From positions 1 to 64,000 of the forward strand of contig NZ_QEKI01000002.1 in assembly GCF_003096355.1 (NCBI RefSeq): a stretch of 64,000 nt of DNA, given 5' to 3'. Positions 9,075-17,976 of this stretch are shown one piece after another. The stretch is from Pontibacter virosus. GTDB taxonomy: Bacteria > Bacteroidota > Bacteroidia > Cytophagales > Hymenobacteraceae. The position numbers and the translations under genes were made by a program. The notes beneath the pieces are model-generated. The model was not told the DNA's origin. It did no database searches and saw nothing but the letters and a program-made list of their open reading frames with translations. The first letter of the stretch is position 1, and every line of letters begins with the position of its first letter.

Positions 9075-9159
9075 GTTAGAAATTCTTATATGTTGATTCT
9101 ATACTAATTACTTTGAACATAGGACATAAAGCTACCTATGTGCGCCTATCAATTTTTCC

Positions 9160-9690
9160 CTAAAAATACTCGTCTCTATACTCTTCAAGAAAAATACGGA
9201 TATTTCTAATAGTGTACTCCAATGATTGGGAATAGGTAGTGAGGTTATGAATTAGAAACCTCTTATCGCTTGCGTTTTTACCATCATTAATATAGGCTGT
9301 TATCGCATCTTTGAAATGTGTTGTCTTATGTTGTTCAATAACTAAATATATCTGTGACATTTTTAGATAAAGAGAATTAGTAAAGGTCTTATAGTAATCC
9401 CTAATTTGATGTGACTTAAAAACTGTTAAGCTAAATAAGTCCCACTGTTTTAGTTCGAATTCATTGTCATCTCCACTTTCTAATTTGCCTTTAAGGTATT
9501 GACAATGTTCAAGCTTAGATTCAGCTACACTTCGCTGCTGTACTAAGTCCAGATAAATCATCTTTCTTATTTCTCTCAATCTTATCCTCTCTTTAAATTC
9601 ATCATAAAAATGTTTAAGTAATAAAGCAGCAGTTGCACCAATAAATGCAGTTAATACCTTCTCTTGTGTGATGATAAACCCTAAAATCAT
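9160..9690 (-). CDS. Membrane-anchored hypothetical protein, 176 aa
   Basis: One N-terminal hydrophobic segment (about residues 2-25) is followed by a charged, mostly helical cytoplasmic region (FYDEFKERIRLREIRKMIYL), so the protein is probably tethered to the inner membrane with its bulk in the cytoplasm. The family is not recognised. Small island proteins with this layout are sometimes membrane effectors of defence systems, but no motif here supports that. It is transcribed alone, convergent with the zinc-ribbon gene. Confidence 0.6.
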   Translation of the reverse strand: MILGFIITQEKVLTAFIGATAALLLKHFYDEFKERIRLREIRKMIYLDLVQQRSVAESKLEHCQYLKGKLESGDDNEFELKQWDLFSLTVFKSHQIRDYYKTFTNSLYLKMSQIYLVIEQHKTTHFKDAITAYINDGKNASDKRFLIHNLTTYSQSLEYTIRNIRIFLEEYRDEYF

Positions 9691-9805
9691 ATGCTATTAT
9701 ATTTATTCAAAGCTAATATTAAGATGTTACAGTTGATATCATTTTGTGTTTTTAGTATGCCAAATCATATACTAAGTTCCATCAAAGTGTGAAGATAAGT
9801 TTTAA

Positions 9806-10243
9806 CGCCAGCAGAAGAGCTGTGCTAACTTGATAACTGTGTTTGTGACCACGAATCGCTATTCTGAAAACGATAGACAGTACTACAACAGTAAAACCAT
9901 CTGCATGCCTGTTGCCTCCAACTCTGACATCGAACTAATCCACTATGCAAGCATCGCTTTGAAAGAAATCTATCGTGATGGGTACTGGTATAAGAAGTCA
10001 GGTGTGATTGTGTCTGAGATTGTACCTGATAACCAAGTGCAGCTTGACCTGTTGGATACGGTGGACAGGGATAAGCATGCACGGCTTATGGGTGTGATAG
10101 ATGGCTTAACGGATAGATTCGGCAGAAGCAAGGTCAGGATAGCTACCCAAGGAGTTGATAACACTTGGATGCTCAAAAGTGACTTTAAGTCACCATGCTA
10201 CACGACTCGAATTGACGAAATTCAAAAAGTCTATGTGAGATAA
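9806..10243 (+). pseudogene. umuC: umuC remnant (DNA polymerase V C-terminal part)
   Basis: The open frame from 9806 (RQQKSCANLITVFVTTNRYS) to 10243 matches the C-terminal ~145 residues of UmuC: the little-finger region, GVIVSEIVPDNQVQLDL, and a DUF4113-like tail ending in YTTRIDEIQKVYV. The polymerase palm and fingers are absent and a stop (9803-9805) closes the frame just upstream. A TTG at 9830 could start a 137-aa product but it would have no polymerase activity. The remnant suggests that umuC was cut by recombination at the island edge, or that the island carried its own umuC and lost most of it. Confidence 0.8.
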
Positions 10244-10261
10244 AAACTAAACCTTAGTGCT

Positions 10262-10481
10262 GTTAGTGAATGTTAGTGAACATTAGCTAAAAATTGGGTT
10301 TAGTGAATGTTAGTGAATCGCAAAATATGGCACTCTACTCTCTAAAATCCTTCTATTCAGTGGGATTCACATCATCATGGCTGAATGTGATGGGTTTTTA
10401 TAATTATGCCACTAACAGCAAAAAAATGATTCACTAAATGAGAGCAAATCTTCACTAACAAAACACGAATTCGTTAGTGAA
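10262..10481. repeat. Cluster of iteron-like TTAGTGAA / TTCACTAA repeats
   Basis: Direct copies of GTTAGTGAA (or TTTAGTGAA) lie at 10262, 10272, 10299, 10309 and 10473. Inverted copies lie at 10409 (partial, CCACTAAC), 10430 and 10451. The pair at 10451 and 10473 forms a perfect 9-bp inverted repeat. The cluster fills the 316-bp gap between the umuC remnant and the tRNA-Lys genes. This layout fits arm-type binding sites of a recombinase, plasmid-type iterons, or an operator array. Confidence 0.8.
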
Positions 10482-10500
10482 AAACTATTAAGCAAAAACA

Positions 10501-10536
10501 AAAAAGGCTGTCTACGTTGCGTAAACAGCCTTTTTT
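10501..10536 (-). terminator. Terminator of the tRNA-Lys transcript
   Basis: AAAAAGGCTGTCTACG (10501-10516) pairs with CGTAAACAGCCTTTTT (10520-10535) with one mismatch-type pair and a 3-nt loop. A T-run follows on the minus strand. It lies 25 bp past the end of the second tRNA. Confidence 0.85.
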
Positions 10537-10559
10537 CATTTCACTCGTTTTGAGTGGTG

Positions 10560-10632
10560 TGATCCCGCTGGGATTCGAACCCAGGACCCATACATTAAAA
10601 GTGTATTGCTCTACCAGCTGAGCTACAGAATC
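10560..10632 (-). tRNA. tRNA-Lys(TTT), second in the transcript
   Basis: 73 nt on the minus strand, GATTCTG...CGGGATCA. The acceptor stem pairs over 7 bp with two G-T pairs, the anticodon loop is CTTTTAA (anticodon TTT), the T loop is TTCGAATC, and CCA is not encoded. It is identical in sequence to the copy at 10690-10762. Its 3' end faces the island, the usual orientation of a tRNA used as an integration site. Confidence 0.95.
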
Positions 10633-10689
10633 GGCACTATGTGTTACTAGGTAAAAAAACGCTTTGCCGAAACAAAGCGCTTGTATTTG

Positions 10690-10762
10690 TGATCCCGCTG
10701 GGATTCGAACCCAGGACCCATACATTAAAAGTGTATTGCTCTACCAGCTGAGCTACAGAATC
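10690..10762 (-). tRNA. tRNA-Lys(TTT), first in the transcript
   Basis: Identical to the copy at 10560-10632, separated from it by 57 bp containing a small hairpin (AACGCTTTG...CAAAGCGCTT). Both are probably processed from one transcript starting near 10802. Confidence 0.95.
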
Positions 10763-10807
10763 TTTTACTAACTTGCATTCTCAGGGACGTTTCCCTTAAT
10801 TGCGTTG

Positions 10808-10838
10808 CAAAAGTAATAGCTATCTGTTTAAATGCAAA
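10808..10838 (-). promoter_or_regulatory. Promoter of the tRNA-Lys pair
   Basis: On the minus strand TTTG (10835-10838) is followed after exactly 19 bp by TACTTTTG (10808-10815), the Bacteroidota sigma consensus TTTG-N19-TAnnTTTG. The start would be near 10802, about 40 nt before the first tRNA. The -33 box overlaps the start of the divergent gene at 10832. Confidence 0.8.
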
Positions 10839-11569
10839 ATCTTTGGTTCAAATTCTCTGGTTTTTTGCTCCTTTTTTTGGCGCTAAACACCGAACCAGTT
10901 TATAGTCAGACAGATAATAAAGCCCTTTTGCAAGCCGATTCCCTTTTCAACAGCCTGCAGTATACCGAGGCCTTCACGCTCTACGATTCGCTGCTGCAGC
11001 ACCAGCAGGTATACACGCCACAGATGCTCCTCAAGATGGCCTATATTAAGGAGAGCGCGCGCGACTATACCGGGGCCATGTATTACCTGCACCTCTTTTA
11101 TAAAAAGCAGCCCAGCCGTTCAGTGCTAAAAAAGATGGAGGAGCTCGGGCAGACGCACCGCCTCAGCGGCTACGAGTACAACGACCTGCAGTTCTTCAAA
11201 ACCCAGTTCAGCAAACACTACATGCGCATTTTGGAACTGATGCTGTTGGTAGCTGTAGTGACCGTGACGGTCATGTTTGTGAGCTGGCGCAAAGGGCATC
11301 GGTTCAGCCAGACATTTAAAGCAGGTTTTGTGCTATACCTGCTCTTCATTCTGTACTACATCAACTTCCTCAACCTGGGTGATGCTGGCATTATCCGTAA
11401 CGATCAGGTGGCGATTATGTCAGCACCTTCGGCTGGCGCTACCTGGCTGGCCACCGTCTCGCAAGGACATAAGGTTCCTATCACAGGCGAACAGGATATC
11501 TGGTATGAGATCCGGTGGAAGGGCGAGAAAGCCTACGTGCGAAAACACAACCTACTGGAGCTTCCGTAG
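10832..11569 (+). CDS. Membrane protein with TPR-like periplasmic part and SH3-like C-terminus
   Basis: 245 aa. A signal peptide (residues 1-25, ending VYS-Q) leads into helical repeats at ~30-105 (ALLQADSLFNSLQYTEAF) that look like TPRs. Two membrane segments follow at ~131-150 and ~161-180. The last 60 residues (VAIMSAPSAGATWLATVSQGHKVPI...KAYVRKHNLLEL) have the pattern of a bacterial SH3 domain. The layout resembles BatE-type proteins of Bacteroidota but the gene stands alone, without other Bat genes. Its exact role is unknown; scaffolding at the cell envelope is a reasonable inference. The ATG lies inside the divergent tRNA promoter. Confidence 0.7.
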   Translation: MQNLWFKFSGFLLLFLALNTEPVYSQTDNKALLQADSLFNSLQYTEAFTLYDSLLQHQQVYTPQMLLKMAYIKESARDYTGAMYYLHLFYKKQPSRSVLKKMEELGQTHRLSGYEYNDLQFFKTQFSKHYMRILELMLLVAVVTVTVMFVSWRKGHRFSQTFKAGFVLYLLFILYYINFLNLGDAGIIRNDQVAIMSAPSAGATWLATVSQGHKVPITGEQDIWYEIRWKGEKAYVRKHNLLELP

Positions 11570-11626
11570 CTTTGTTTAAATGATATAAGGACTATTTGAC
11601 AAACAATGTCCGTAATCGATATCAAC

Positions 11627-11655
11627 AAAAAGAGAAGCCCAAAAGCTTCTCTTTT
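11627..11655. terminator. Bidirectional hairpin terminator
   Basis: AAAAGAGAAGC (11627-11637) pairs with GCTTCTCTTTT (11645-11655), between convergent genes. Confidence 0.8.
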
Positions 11656-11709
11656 ACATTTCTAAACTTATTGGAAGACCTCTTTTAAAGAATCCTCTGT
11701 CAGAACAAG

Positions 11710-12528
11710 CTATTTCTTCAATGGTGAGTCCTTCTCTTTCGCCATCACATTGTAAACCAGCTTGTCGGCCAGACTCGGAAAGAGTTTGTTGACCCATACC
11801 GCCATTTTACCCTGCGTCGTCATTACCAAATCTCGCTTGCGCTTGATGGTGGCTTGCAGGATGCGGTCGGCTACTTCCTCGGCACTCATCATCTTTTGCT
11901 CGTCGCGTGGGGTTTCGCCTTGCTGTTGCCCGTCAGCGGCCAGGGCGGTGTTGCGGATGTTGGAAGCTGTGAAGCCCGGGCAGGCGATCAGCACATGTAC
12001 GCCTGAATGCAGCAATTCAGTACGCAGCGTTTCCAGGAAGCCGTGCATCGCAAACTTAGACGCTGAATAGCCGGTGCGAGCAGGAAGCCCGCGGTAACCT
12101 GCGATAGAGGAAATACCAATAATAGAACCTTTTGCTGCTTGGATGTAGGGCAGTGCGAACTTGGTGCTGTACACCGTACCCCAGAAGTTAATGTCCATCA
12201 CCTTGCGCAGCACGTCGAGGTCCAGATCTTCGAAAAGCGCACGCATCGATATACCCGCATTGTTGATGAGAACATCCAACTTTCCAAACTTAGCGACCGT
12301 CTCAGCGACCATACGCTCGCAGTCTGCCTCCACGCTCACATCGGCGTTGATGGCCAGATTATCTATACCTGCCGCGGTTAGTTCCTGAGCAGTTTGGTCG
12401 AGGTTCTGTTGGTTACGGCCGGAGTAGGCCACCTTCGCTCCTGCCTTGCCAAACGCAAACACCAGCGCCTTGCCTATACCTGATGTGCCGCCCGTAACGA
12501 GCACTACCTTATTTTTCATCTTTTTCAA
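11710..12528 (-). CDS. Short-chain dehydrogenase/reductase (SDR)
   Basis: 272 aa, a classical SDR: cofactor motif TGGTSGIG at residues 12-19, NNAG at 89-92, catalytic Ser near 140-141 and YxxxK (YSASK) at 154-158. An Asp/Arg pattern after the second strand (SGRNQ at 36-40) favours NADP(H). Substrate cannot be told from the sequence; the C-terminal region resembles SDRs acting on lipid or long-chain substrates. A second ATG three codons in is an equally good start. The gene is transcribed alone and ends at the shared terminator at 11627-11655; the divergent neighbour is thiL. Confidence 0.85.
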   Translation of the reverse strand: MKKMKNKVVLVTGGTSGIGKALVFAFGKAGAKVAYSGRNQQNLDQTAQELTAAGIDNLAINADVSVEADCERMVAETVAKFGKLDVLINNAGISMRALFEDLDLDVLRKVMDINFWGTVYSTKFALPYIQAAKGSIIGISSIAGYRGLPARTGYSASKFAMHGFLETLRTELLHSGVHVLIACPGFTASNIRNTALAADGQQQGETPRDEQKMMSAEEVADRILQATIKRKRDLVMTTQGKMAVWVNKLFPSLADKLVYNVMAKEKDSPLKK

Positions 12529-12672
12529 ATCAGCTTATACCTTGCCCACATCGCAGACAAGTTAACAGATCCCGCACTGTGCAGGCATCAGATGCAAAAC
12601 TACTACTTCTGCGCTAAATTTTGTTTAGGAATTCCGCCATGGGCAGATTACTCCTATACCTTATAAAATGCG

Positions 12673-12680
12673 TACCTTTG
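12673..12680 (+). promoter_or_regulatory. -7 element of the thiL promoter
   Basis: TACCTTTG matches TAnnTTTG, 21 bp before the thiL ATG. No TTTG lies at the right distance upstream, so the -33 half is weak. No TPP riboswitch is seen between the SDR gene and thiL. Confidence 0.55.
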
Positions 12681-12701
12681 CAGGTATAAAGCAGAAACAA
12701 A

Positions 12702-13727
12702 ATGAGTAACTATACCCCACTAAGCGAATTAGGTGAGTTTGGCCTGATCAAGCGCCTGAATGAAAAGATTGAACTCACGCAGCCTTCCACCATCAAAGGA
12801 ATCGGTGACGATGCAGCCATTCTGGAGCCGGGTGAAAAACAGATTGTGGTAACGAGCGATATGCTACTGGAGGGTGTGCACTTCGACCTGACCTTCTGTC
12901 CGCTGAAGCACCTGGGCTACAAAGCGGTGGCGGTGAACGTGTCGGATATTGCAGCAATGTTTGCCAAACCAACTCAGATTACGGTGAACATTGCACTGGG
13001 TGCTAAGTATACCGTGGAGGCCGTGGAGGAACTGTACGAAGGGATGCGCCTGGCCTGCGAAAACTACAACGTGGACCTGGTGGGCGGCGACACCACCTCT
13101 TCCCGCACCGGGCTGGTGATCAGCATTACAGCGATCGGCGAAGTGGCCAAAGGCGAAGCGGTACTGCGCAATGGTGCCAAAGAAAACGACCTGATCTGCG
13201 TGACCGGCGACCTGGGCGCCGCCTATCTCGGACTTCAGATTCTGGAGCGCGAGAAGCAGGCTTTTATGGCAGACCCGGAAATGCAACCCCAACTAGAGGA
13301 AAAGCAGTACATCGTAGGCCGTCAGCTACGCCCTGAGGCCCGTATGGACGTGATCCACGACATGAAGGAGCGCGACATCAAACCAACTTCCATGATCGAT
13401 GTATCGGACGGACTGGCCTCCGAGCTTTTCCATATCTGTGCGCAGTCCGGTGTAGGAGCTACCATCTATAAAGACAATCTGCCTGTAGATGAACAAACGC
13501 TGGAAGCTGCCATGGAATTCAAGCTCGACCCGATCACTTGCATTCTCAACGGCGGTGAAGACTACGAGCTCCTGTTCACGGTGCCATTATCTGACTACGA
13601 CAAGGTAAAAAACCACCCAGACATCAGCATCATCGGCAAGATCACCGACAAGAGCGAGGGCATTAACCTGGCAAACAAGCACGGACAGTCCTTCCCATTG
13701 CAGGCACAGGGCTGGCAGCACTTTTAA
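12702..13727 (+). CDS. thiL: Thiamine-monophosphate kinase
   Basis: 341 aa. ThiL phosphorylates thiamine monophosphate to the active cofactor thiamine diphosphate with ATP, the last step of de novo synthesis. Family landmarks are in order: GIGDDAA at 33-39, VNVSDIAAM near 88-96, GGDTT near 130-134, DVSDGL near 230 and GGEDYELL near 285. Length is normal. No other thi genes are next to it and no riboswitch precedes it, so it is probably expressed constitutively from the promoter at 12673. Confidence 0.95.
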   Translation: MSNYTPLSELGEFGLIKRLNEKIELTQPSTIKGIGDDAAILEPGEKQIVVTSDMLLEGVHFDLTFCPLKHLGYKAVAVNVSDIAAMFAKPTQITVNIALGAKYTVEAVEELYEGMRLACENYNVDLVGGDTTSSRTGLVISITAIGEVAKGEAVLRNGAKENDLICVTGDLGAAYLGLQILEREKQAFMADPEMQPQLEEKQYIVGRQLRPEARMDVIHDMKERDIKPTSMIDVSDGLASELFHICAQSGVGATIYKDNLPVDEQTLEAAMEFKLDPITCILNGGEDYELLFTVPLSDYDKVKNHPDISIIGKITDKSEGINLANKHGQSFPLQAQGWQHF

Positions 13728-13774
13728 GCGCATTGCTCTTAGATTGAGTCAAGATTTTTTCCTGTATGGATAAA

Positions 13775-13806
13775 CAAAAAGAGAAGCACAAGTGCTTCTC
13801 TTTTTG
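13775..13806. terminator. Bidirectional hairpin terminator
   Basis: CAAAAAGAGAAGCAC (13775-13789) and GTGCTTCTCTTTTTG (13792-13806) form a 15-bp stem between thiL and the convergent operon. The stem resembles the one at 11627-11655. Confidence 0.85.
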
Positions 13807-13866
13807 TTTTGCTTCAATCGGTAATGGGCGATCGTTTTTTCATCAAGTCGTCTATTGTCAATAGCG

Positions 13867-14238
13867 CTAATCCTCCGGATAAGGTATAAACACGAAATTG
13901 GTGAAGTTCTCGCCGTCCACTACAAAAAGGCAACAAAATTCGTCCGGGTCTTTGTAGGCCGCAGCGAAGTCCGCTACTCTTTCTTCGTCTACGAGTTTAT
14001 GCTTGATAAAATCTTCGAGGTAAGAGGCATGGATGTGCCACTCCAGCGCCAGTTCTTCCTTGGCCAGAAAGAGTGAACCGATAGGCACCTCCGTGCGGGC
14101 GAAGACGAATATCGGGTATTTGGAAATATCGCGCTTGCGCACCTGGTACGATGCCTCACGCAGGGTCTCGGCTACTACCACAAAGTCTCTGGAGATGGTG
14201 CCGAGGTATTTACCGTTCAATTCAGGATCGTTTTGCAT
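13867..14238 (-). CDS. Conserved hypothetical protein following rlmD, 123 aa
   Basis: A soluble acidic protein with no signal peptide or recognised domain. It begins 6 bp after the end of rlmD, so the two form an operon. Sequence features include FVVVAETLREASYQVRKRDISKYPIFVFAR and an acidic C-terminus. The start and tight spacing are clear, but a function is not. It ends at the shared terminator 13775-13806. Confidence 0.75.
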   Translation of the reverse strand: MQNDPELNGKYLGTISRDFVVVAETLREASYQVRKRDISKYPIFVFARTEVPIGSLFLAKEELALEWHIHASYLEDFIKHKLVDEERVADFAAAYKDPDEFCCLFVVDGENFTNFVFIPYPED

Positions 14239-14244
14239 ACGCTT

Positions 14245-15657
14245 TTATTTAGCTGTTAACAGAACAATATTTTCAACGTGGTGCGTCTGTGGGAACATGT
14301 CCACCGGCTGCACACGGGTTACATCATACTTCTCAGAAAGCAATTCCAGATCGCGCGCCTGCGTGGCGGGGTTGCAGCTCACATACACGATGCGGTTTGC
14401 GTGCACCTGCAAAAGCTTGGCCACCACCTTCTCGTCCATGCCGGCGCGCGGCGGGTCGGTGATCACCACATCCGGTCTGCCGTGGCGCTCAATAAGTTCA
14501 TCCGACAGGATGTCTTTCATGTCACCGGCATAGAAGGTTGTGTTCGTGATGTCGTTGATCTGCGAGTTGATCTTCGCGTCTTCGATGGCGCTTGGAACAT
14601 ACTCTATACCTATTACTTCGCGGCACTGGCGGGCCACAAAGTTGGCGATGGTGCCTGCTCCGGTATAGAGGTCGTATACCAGTTCGTTTCCGGTCAGGCC
14701 GGCAAACTCGCGGGTCAGTTTATAGAGTTCGTAAGCTTGATCGGCATTGGTTTGGTAGAAAGACTTTGGCCCCACCCGGAAGCGTATACCTTCCATTTCC
14801 TCGTGTATGTAAGGCAGGCCTTTGTAACATATCACCGGCAAGTCATGAAAAGTCTCATTGCCTTTGCCATTCACGATGTAGTGGAGGGAAGTGATCTCTG
14901 GAAAAGTAGTCGCCAGATGGTCCATTATACCTGTTATGGCTTCCTGATCGTCGTAGTATACCTGCACAATCACCATCAGCTCGCCTGTGTTGGCAGTCCG
15001 GATGATCAGGTTGCGTAACCAGCCCGTCATGCGGAGCTTATCAAAAAACACCAGGTTGTTGGCACGGGCGTAGTCGCGCACCGCCAGCCGGATGCTGTTG
15101 GAAGGTTCCGGCTGCAGGTAGCAGTTCTGAATGTCGAGAATCTTGTCGAAGCGGCCCGGCATGTGGAAGCCCAGTGCCCGTCGCTCGTGCTCCTCTCCTG
15201 ACTTGATCTGCTCGTTTGTCAGCCAACCGTAGTTGGAGAAAGTAAACTCCAGCTTGTTTCGGTAGAATCTGTCTTTGGCAGAACCCAGAATCGGATCGAA
15301 AGGCGGAAGCGCCACCTTGCCGATGCGCTCCAGGTTATCCTGTACCTGCTTCTGTTTGTAAAACAGTTGCGTATCGTAGCCGATGTGCTGCCACTTGCAA
15401 CCACCGCAGGTACCGAAATGCTCACAGAAAGGCTGCACGCGCACATCGGAGTAAGCATGGAAGTTGATGGCTTCCGCCTCCATAAAGCTCTTCTTTTTGC
15501 GGGTGACGCGCAGGTCTACCACGTCGCCGGGAGCCACACCACCCACAAATACCACCATGTTGTCGTGACGGGCCAGGCATTTGCCTTCGGCCACCATCTC
15601 TTCTATTCGTATATTTTCGAGTATCTCGAAATTTGTCTTCTTCTTTTGCTTTCTCAC
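14245..15657 (-). CDS. rlmD: 23S rRNA (uracil-C5)-methyltransferase, RlmD type
   Basis: 470 aa. The enzyme transfers a methyl group from S-adenosylmethionine to C5 of a uridine in 23S rRNA. An N-terminal TRAM domain (about residues 10-68) binds RNA. Cys78, Cys84 and Cys87 (FCEHFGTCGGCKWQ) and a further Cys near 178 are the ligands of the [4Fe-4S] cluster. The SAM site (VYDLYTGAGTIANFVA) and DPPRAGMD follow, and SCNPATQARDL holds the catalytic cysteine. The family also contains RlmCD and TrmA relatives, so the exact uridine is inferred. It heads an operon with the 123-aa gene. A TAATTTTG box only 8 bp upstream (15665-15672, minus strand) would give an almost leaderless mRNA. Confidence 0.85.
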   Translation of the reverse strand: MRKQKKKTNFEILENIRIEEMVAEGKCLARHDNMVVFVGGVAPGDVVDLRVTRKKKSFMEAEAINFHAYSDVRVQPFCEHFGTCGGCKWQHIGYDTQLFYKQKQVQDNLERIGKVALPPFDPILGSAKDRFYRNKLEFTFSNYGWLTNEQIKSGEEHERRALGFHMPGRFDKILDIQNCYLQPEPSNSIRLAVRDYARANNLVFFDKLRMTGWLRNLIIRTANTGELMVIVQVYYDDQEAITGIMDHLATTFPEITSLHYIVNGKGNETFHDLPVICYKGLPYIHEEMEGIRFRVGPKSFYQTNADQAYELYKLTREFAGLTGNELVYDLYTGAGTIANFVARQCREVIGIEYVPSAIEDAKINSQINDITNTTFYAGDMKDILSDELIERHGRPDVVITDPPRAGMDEKVVAKLLQVHANRIVYVSCNPATQARDLELLSEKYDVTRVQPVDMFPQTHHVENIVLLTAK

Positions 15658-15883
15658 AGTGCTGCAAAATTAACTAAAAATCGGGAGATGTGAGAAGTAG
15701 GTACTAATTAACTCAAGCACTGCTATCCTGAGACAGTGCCCTCGCTCTCGTCTTGAGAAAAGGAATTCTTACTCCACAACTCGTTCTATAGAGACCCCTA
15801 ACCCAAAGACAAGAGGGAATTTGTTGTGTACGATTGTCATCCTATGCTCCCTTCAAAGCCAGCATTGTTGCACTCTGCTTTTT

Positions 15884-15997
15884 TGTCATCCTGAAAGGAT
15901 CCTGGTATAGAGGGCCCCTACCCCCGCAAGTAGCATAAGCTTAACCTCCCGGGGGTAGGGGCCCTCCATTTCAAACAAGTTTCTTTACAGAATGACA
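15884..15997. repeat. 114-bp REP/MITE-like palindrome in the rlmD-catalase gap
   Basis: The outer ends TGTCATCCTGAAA and TTTACAGAATGACA are imperfect inverted repeats. Inside, GAGGGCCCCTACCCCCG (15910-15926) and CGGGGGTAGGGGCCCTC (15950-15966) are perfect 17-bp inverted repeats around 23 bp. The rest of the 15658-16082 gap holds related fragments (GCTATCCTGAGACAG near 15722, TTGTCATCCTA near 15835, CAGAATGAAACG near 16021) and no gene. This looks like a nest of decayed copies of a small repetitive element. Confidence 0.75.
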
Positions 15998-16082
15998 GGA
16001 GTGATGCGGGCCCCTTCTATTCAGAATGAAACGACCCTGCCTTCAAATAAGGGACGAGGTGAGGTAAAGCAAACAGACAAAA

Positions 16083-16112
16083 AAAGGCCACTCCCAATCA
16101 GAAGCGGCCTTT
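16083..16112 (-). terminator. Catalase terminator
   Basis: On the minus strand AAAGGCCGCTT pairs with AGTGGCCTTT and is followed by a run of T. It lies 22 bp after the catalase stop. Confidence 0.75.
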
Positions 16113-16134
16113 CCGTACCTAAACAAATTACAGC

Positions 16135-17784
16135 TTAATAAGGCTTGGCTTTGTGCGACTTCTGCTTCGCGTCTTCCACACCTTCTTCTCCGGTCACGTT
16201 GCCCATCGGGCCATCCATGCCTTCGTCCATTTTCTTCATCTTCTGCATCACCTGCTCTATACGCTCACGCACCAGGCGGCCATAGTCTTCGTCGGCCTGC
16301 GTGAAGTGGTCCAGCATTCTTTCCTGAATACGGGGGTCGCATTTGGCCAGGTCGTTGCCCAGGTTGTTGATCAGCTCCTCGCGCTCCCATTCCTCAAAGT
16401 TGCGGAAAGTATCCCCAGCCTGTTTAAACGGATTGGCCCGCTCGATCGGCTGGCGCACCAGGTTGGCTTCGTAACGCGGGGTATACTCCTGAGCTGGCTT
16501 CGGCGCTTCGCTCAGTCCACCCAATATAGAAGGCTCGTAGTTCACGTGGATATTCTGACCTTCGGCAAAGTCGGTGTCGTAGGCCATCTGGCCGCCACGC
16601 TGGTTGGTAGCCACGTGAACCTTCGGTGCGTTGATCGGCAACTGCAGGTAGTTGGCGCCTATGCGGTAACGTTGCGTATCAGAGTAAGAGAAGGTACGGC
16701 CCTGCAGCATCTTATCGTCTGAGAAGTCCAACCCGTCTACCAGCACACCGGTTCCGAAGGCCGCTAGCTCTACCTCGTTAAAGTAATCCACCGGGTTTCG
16801 GTTCAGGGTCATCTTGCCTATTGGGTGCCATGGGAACTGGTCTTGTGGCCAGAGCTTGGTATCATCCAGCGGATCAAAGTCCAGTTCCGGGTGGTCGTCA
16901 TCGCTCATGATCTGCACATTGAGTTCCCACTGCGGAAAGTCTCCGCGTTCAATCGCTTCGTACAGGTCCTGCGTGGCATGGTTGAAATTCTTGCCCTGTA
17001 CCTCCTGCGCCTCTTTCTGCGTCAGGTTGCGGATACCCTGCAGCGGCTCCCAGTGATACTTCACCAGCACGGCCTCACCGTTTTCGTTCACCCACTTATA
17101 AGTGTTTACCCCAGAGCCCTGCATCTGGCGGTAGTTGGCAGGTATACCCCAGGGCGAGTACAGAAAAGTGACCATGTGAGTGGCTTCCGGCGTGCCCGAA
17201 AAGAAATCGAAAATGCGCTCAGCGCTCTGGATATTGGTCACCGGGTCCGGCTTCTGCGAGTGGATCAGATCCGGAAACTTCATGGCATCGCGAATGAAGA
17301 AGATCTTCAGGTTGTTGCCTACCAAATCCCAATTGCCGTCTTCGGTATACATTTTTACGGCAAAGCCACGCGGGTCGCGCAGGGTCTCAGGTGACCCCGA
17401 CGGATGACCTACAGTAGAGAAACGCACGAAAGTGGGTGTTTCCTTCCCCTTTTTAAACACCTTGGCGCGGGTATATTTCTCAATCGGGTCATTACCTACT
17501 GTGCCGTAAGCCTGGAACACGCCGTGAGCACCGGCACCACGGGCGTGTACCACACGCTCCGGCACGCGTTCACGGTCAAAGTGCGACATTTTTTCTATGA
17601 AGTGGTAGTTCTCCATGGTCGCCGGACCACGGCTGCCTACTGTTCTGATGTTCTGGTTGTCTGTAACAGGGTGCCCTTGTCGGGTAGTGAGGGTGGTGCC
17701 TTTGCTGGCATTGCGGGATTTATCGGCTTTAGCGTATTTGGACTTGTCCTGGCCATTGCCTTTCATGCTTTCCTTGTTCTTCAT
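16135..17784 (-). CDS. Monofunctional haem catalase
   Basis: 549 aa. It splits hydrogen peroxide into water and oxygen. The catalytic His is H80 in [13 protein letters not shown]; the catalytic Asn follows in [11 protein letters not shown] near residue 157, and the haem-ligand Tyr lies in [12 protein letters not shown]. The core plus a catalase-related C-terminal region (~420-500) matches small-subunit catalases; there is no extra flavodoxin-like domain of large KatE enzymes. A ~45-residue basic, Lys/Ser-rich N-terminal extension and a Met/Lys/Gly-rich tail are unusual additions. There is no signal peptide, so it is cytoplasmic. It is transcribed alone. Confidence 0.93.
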   Translation of the reverse strand: MKNKESMKGNGQDKSKYAKADKSRNASKGTTLTTRQGHPVTDNQNIRTVGSRGPATMENYHFIEKMSHFDRERVPERVVHARGAGAHGVFQAYGTVGNDPIEKYTRAKVFKKGKETPTFVRFSTVGHPSGSPETLRDPRGFAVKMYTEDGNWDLVGNNLKIFFIRDAMKFPDLIHSQKPDPVTNIQSAERIFDFFSGTPEATHMVTFLYSPWGIPANYRQMQGSGVNTYKWVNENGEAVLVKYHWEPLQGIRNLTQKEAQEVQGKNFNHATQDLYEAIERGDFPQWELNVQIMSDDDHPELDFDPLDDTKLWPQDQFPWHPIGKMTLNRNPVDYFNEVELAAFGTGVLVDGLDFSDDKMLQGRTFSYSDTQRYRIGANYLQLPINAPKVHVATNQRGGQMAYDTDFAEGQNIHVNYEPSILGGLSEAPKPAQEYTPRYEANLVRQPIERANPFKQAGDTFRNFEEWEREELINNLGNDLAKCDPRIQERMLDHFTQADEDYGRLVRERIEQVMQKMKKMDEGMDGPMGNVTGEEGVEDAKQKSHKAKPY

Positions 17785-17976
17785 GACTTGCTGCTTTTTT
17801 TGATAGATTTTCAGATAGTATTTAACGAAACCAATACCGAAGAGTTGATGAAATCACCTAAAACCGTGATTATTATCTGAATATCAACCACATGAGCACC
17901 GTTTTGTTATAAGTACAGCCCAAGTCATTTTTGCCTTCGTATACCTTATACTATGGTTACCTTATGAATCGGCCAA

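Noticed and set aside
10262..10481. Possible CRISPR array at the TTAGTGAA repeats
   Set aside because: Units are 8-9 bp, irregularly spaced and in both orientations; no 25-40-bp repeats with equal spacers and no cas genes.
12541..12701. TPP riboswitch before thiL
   Set aside because: No conserved THI-box sequence or multi-stem structure could be found; only a -7 box is seen.
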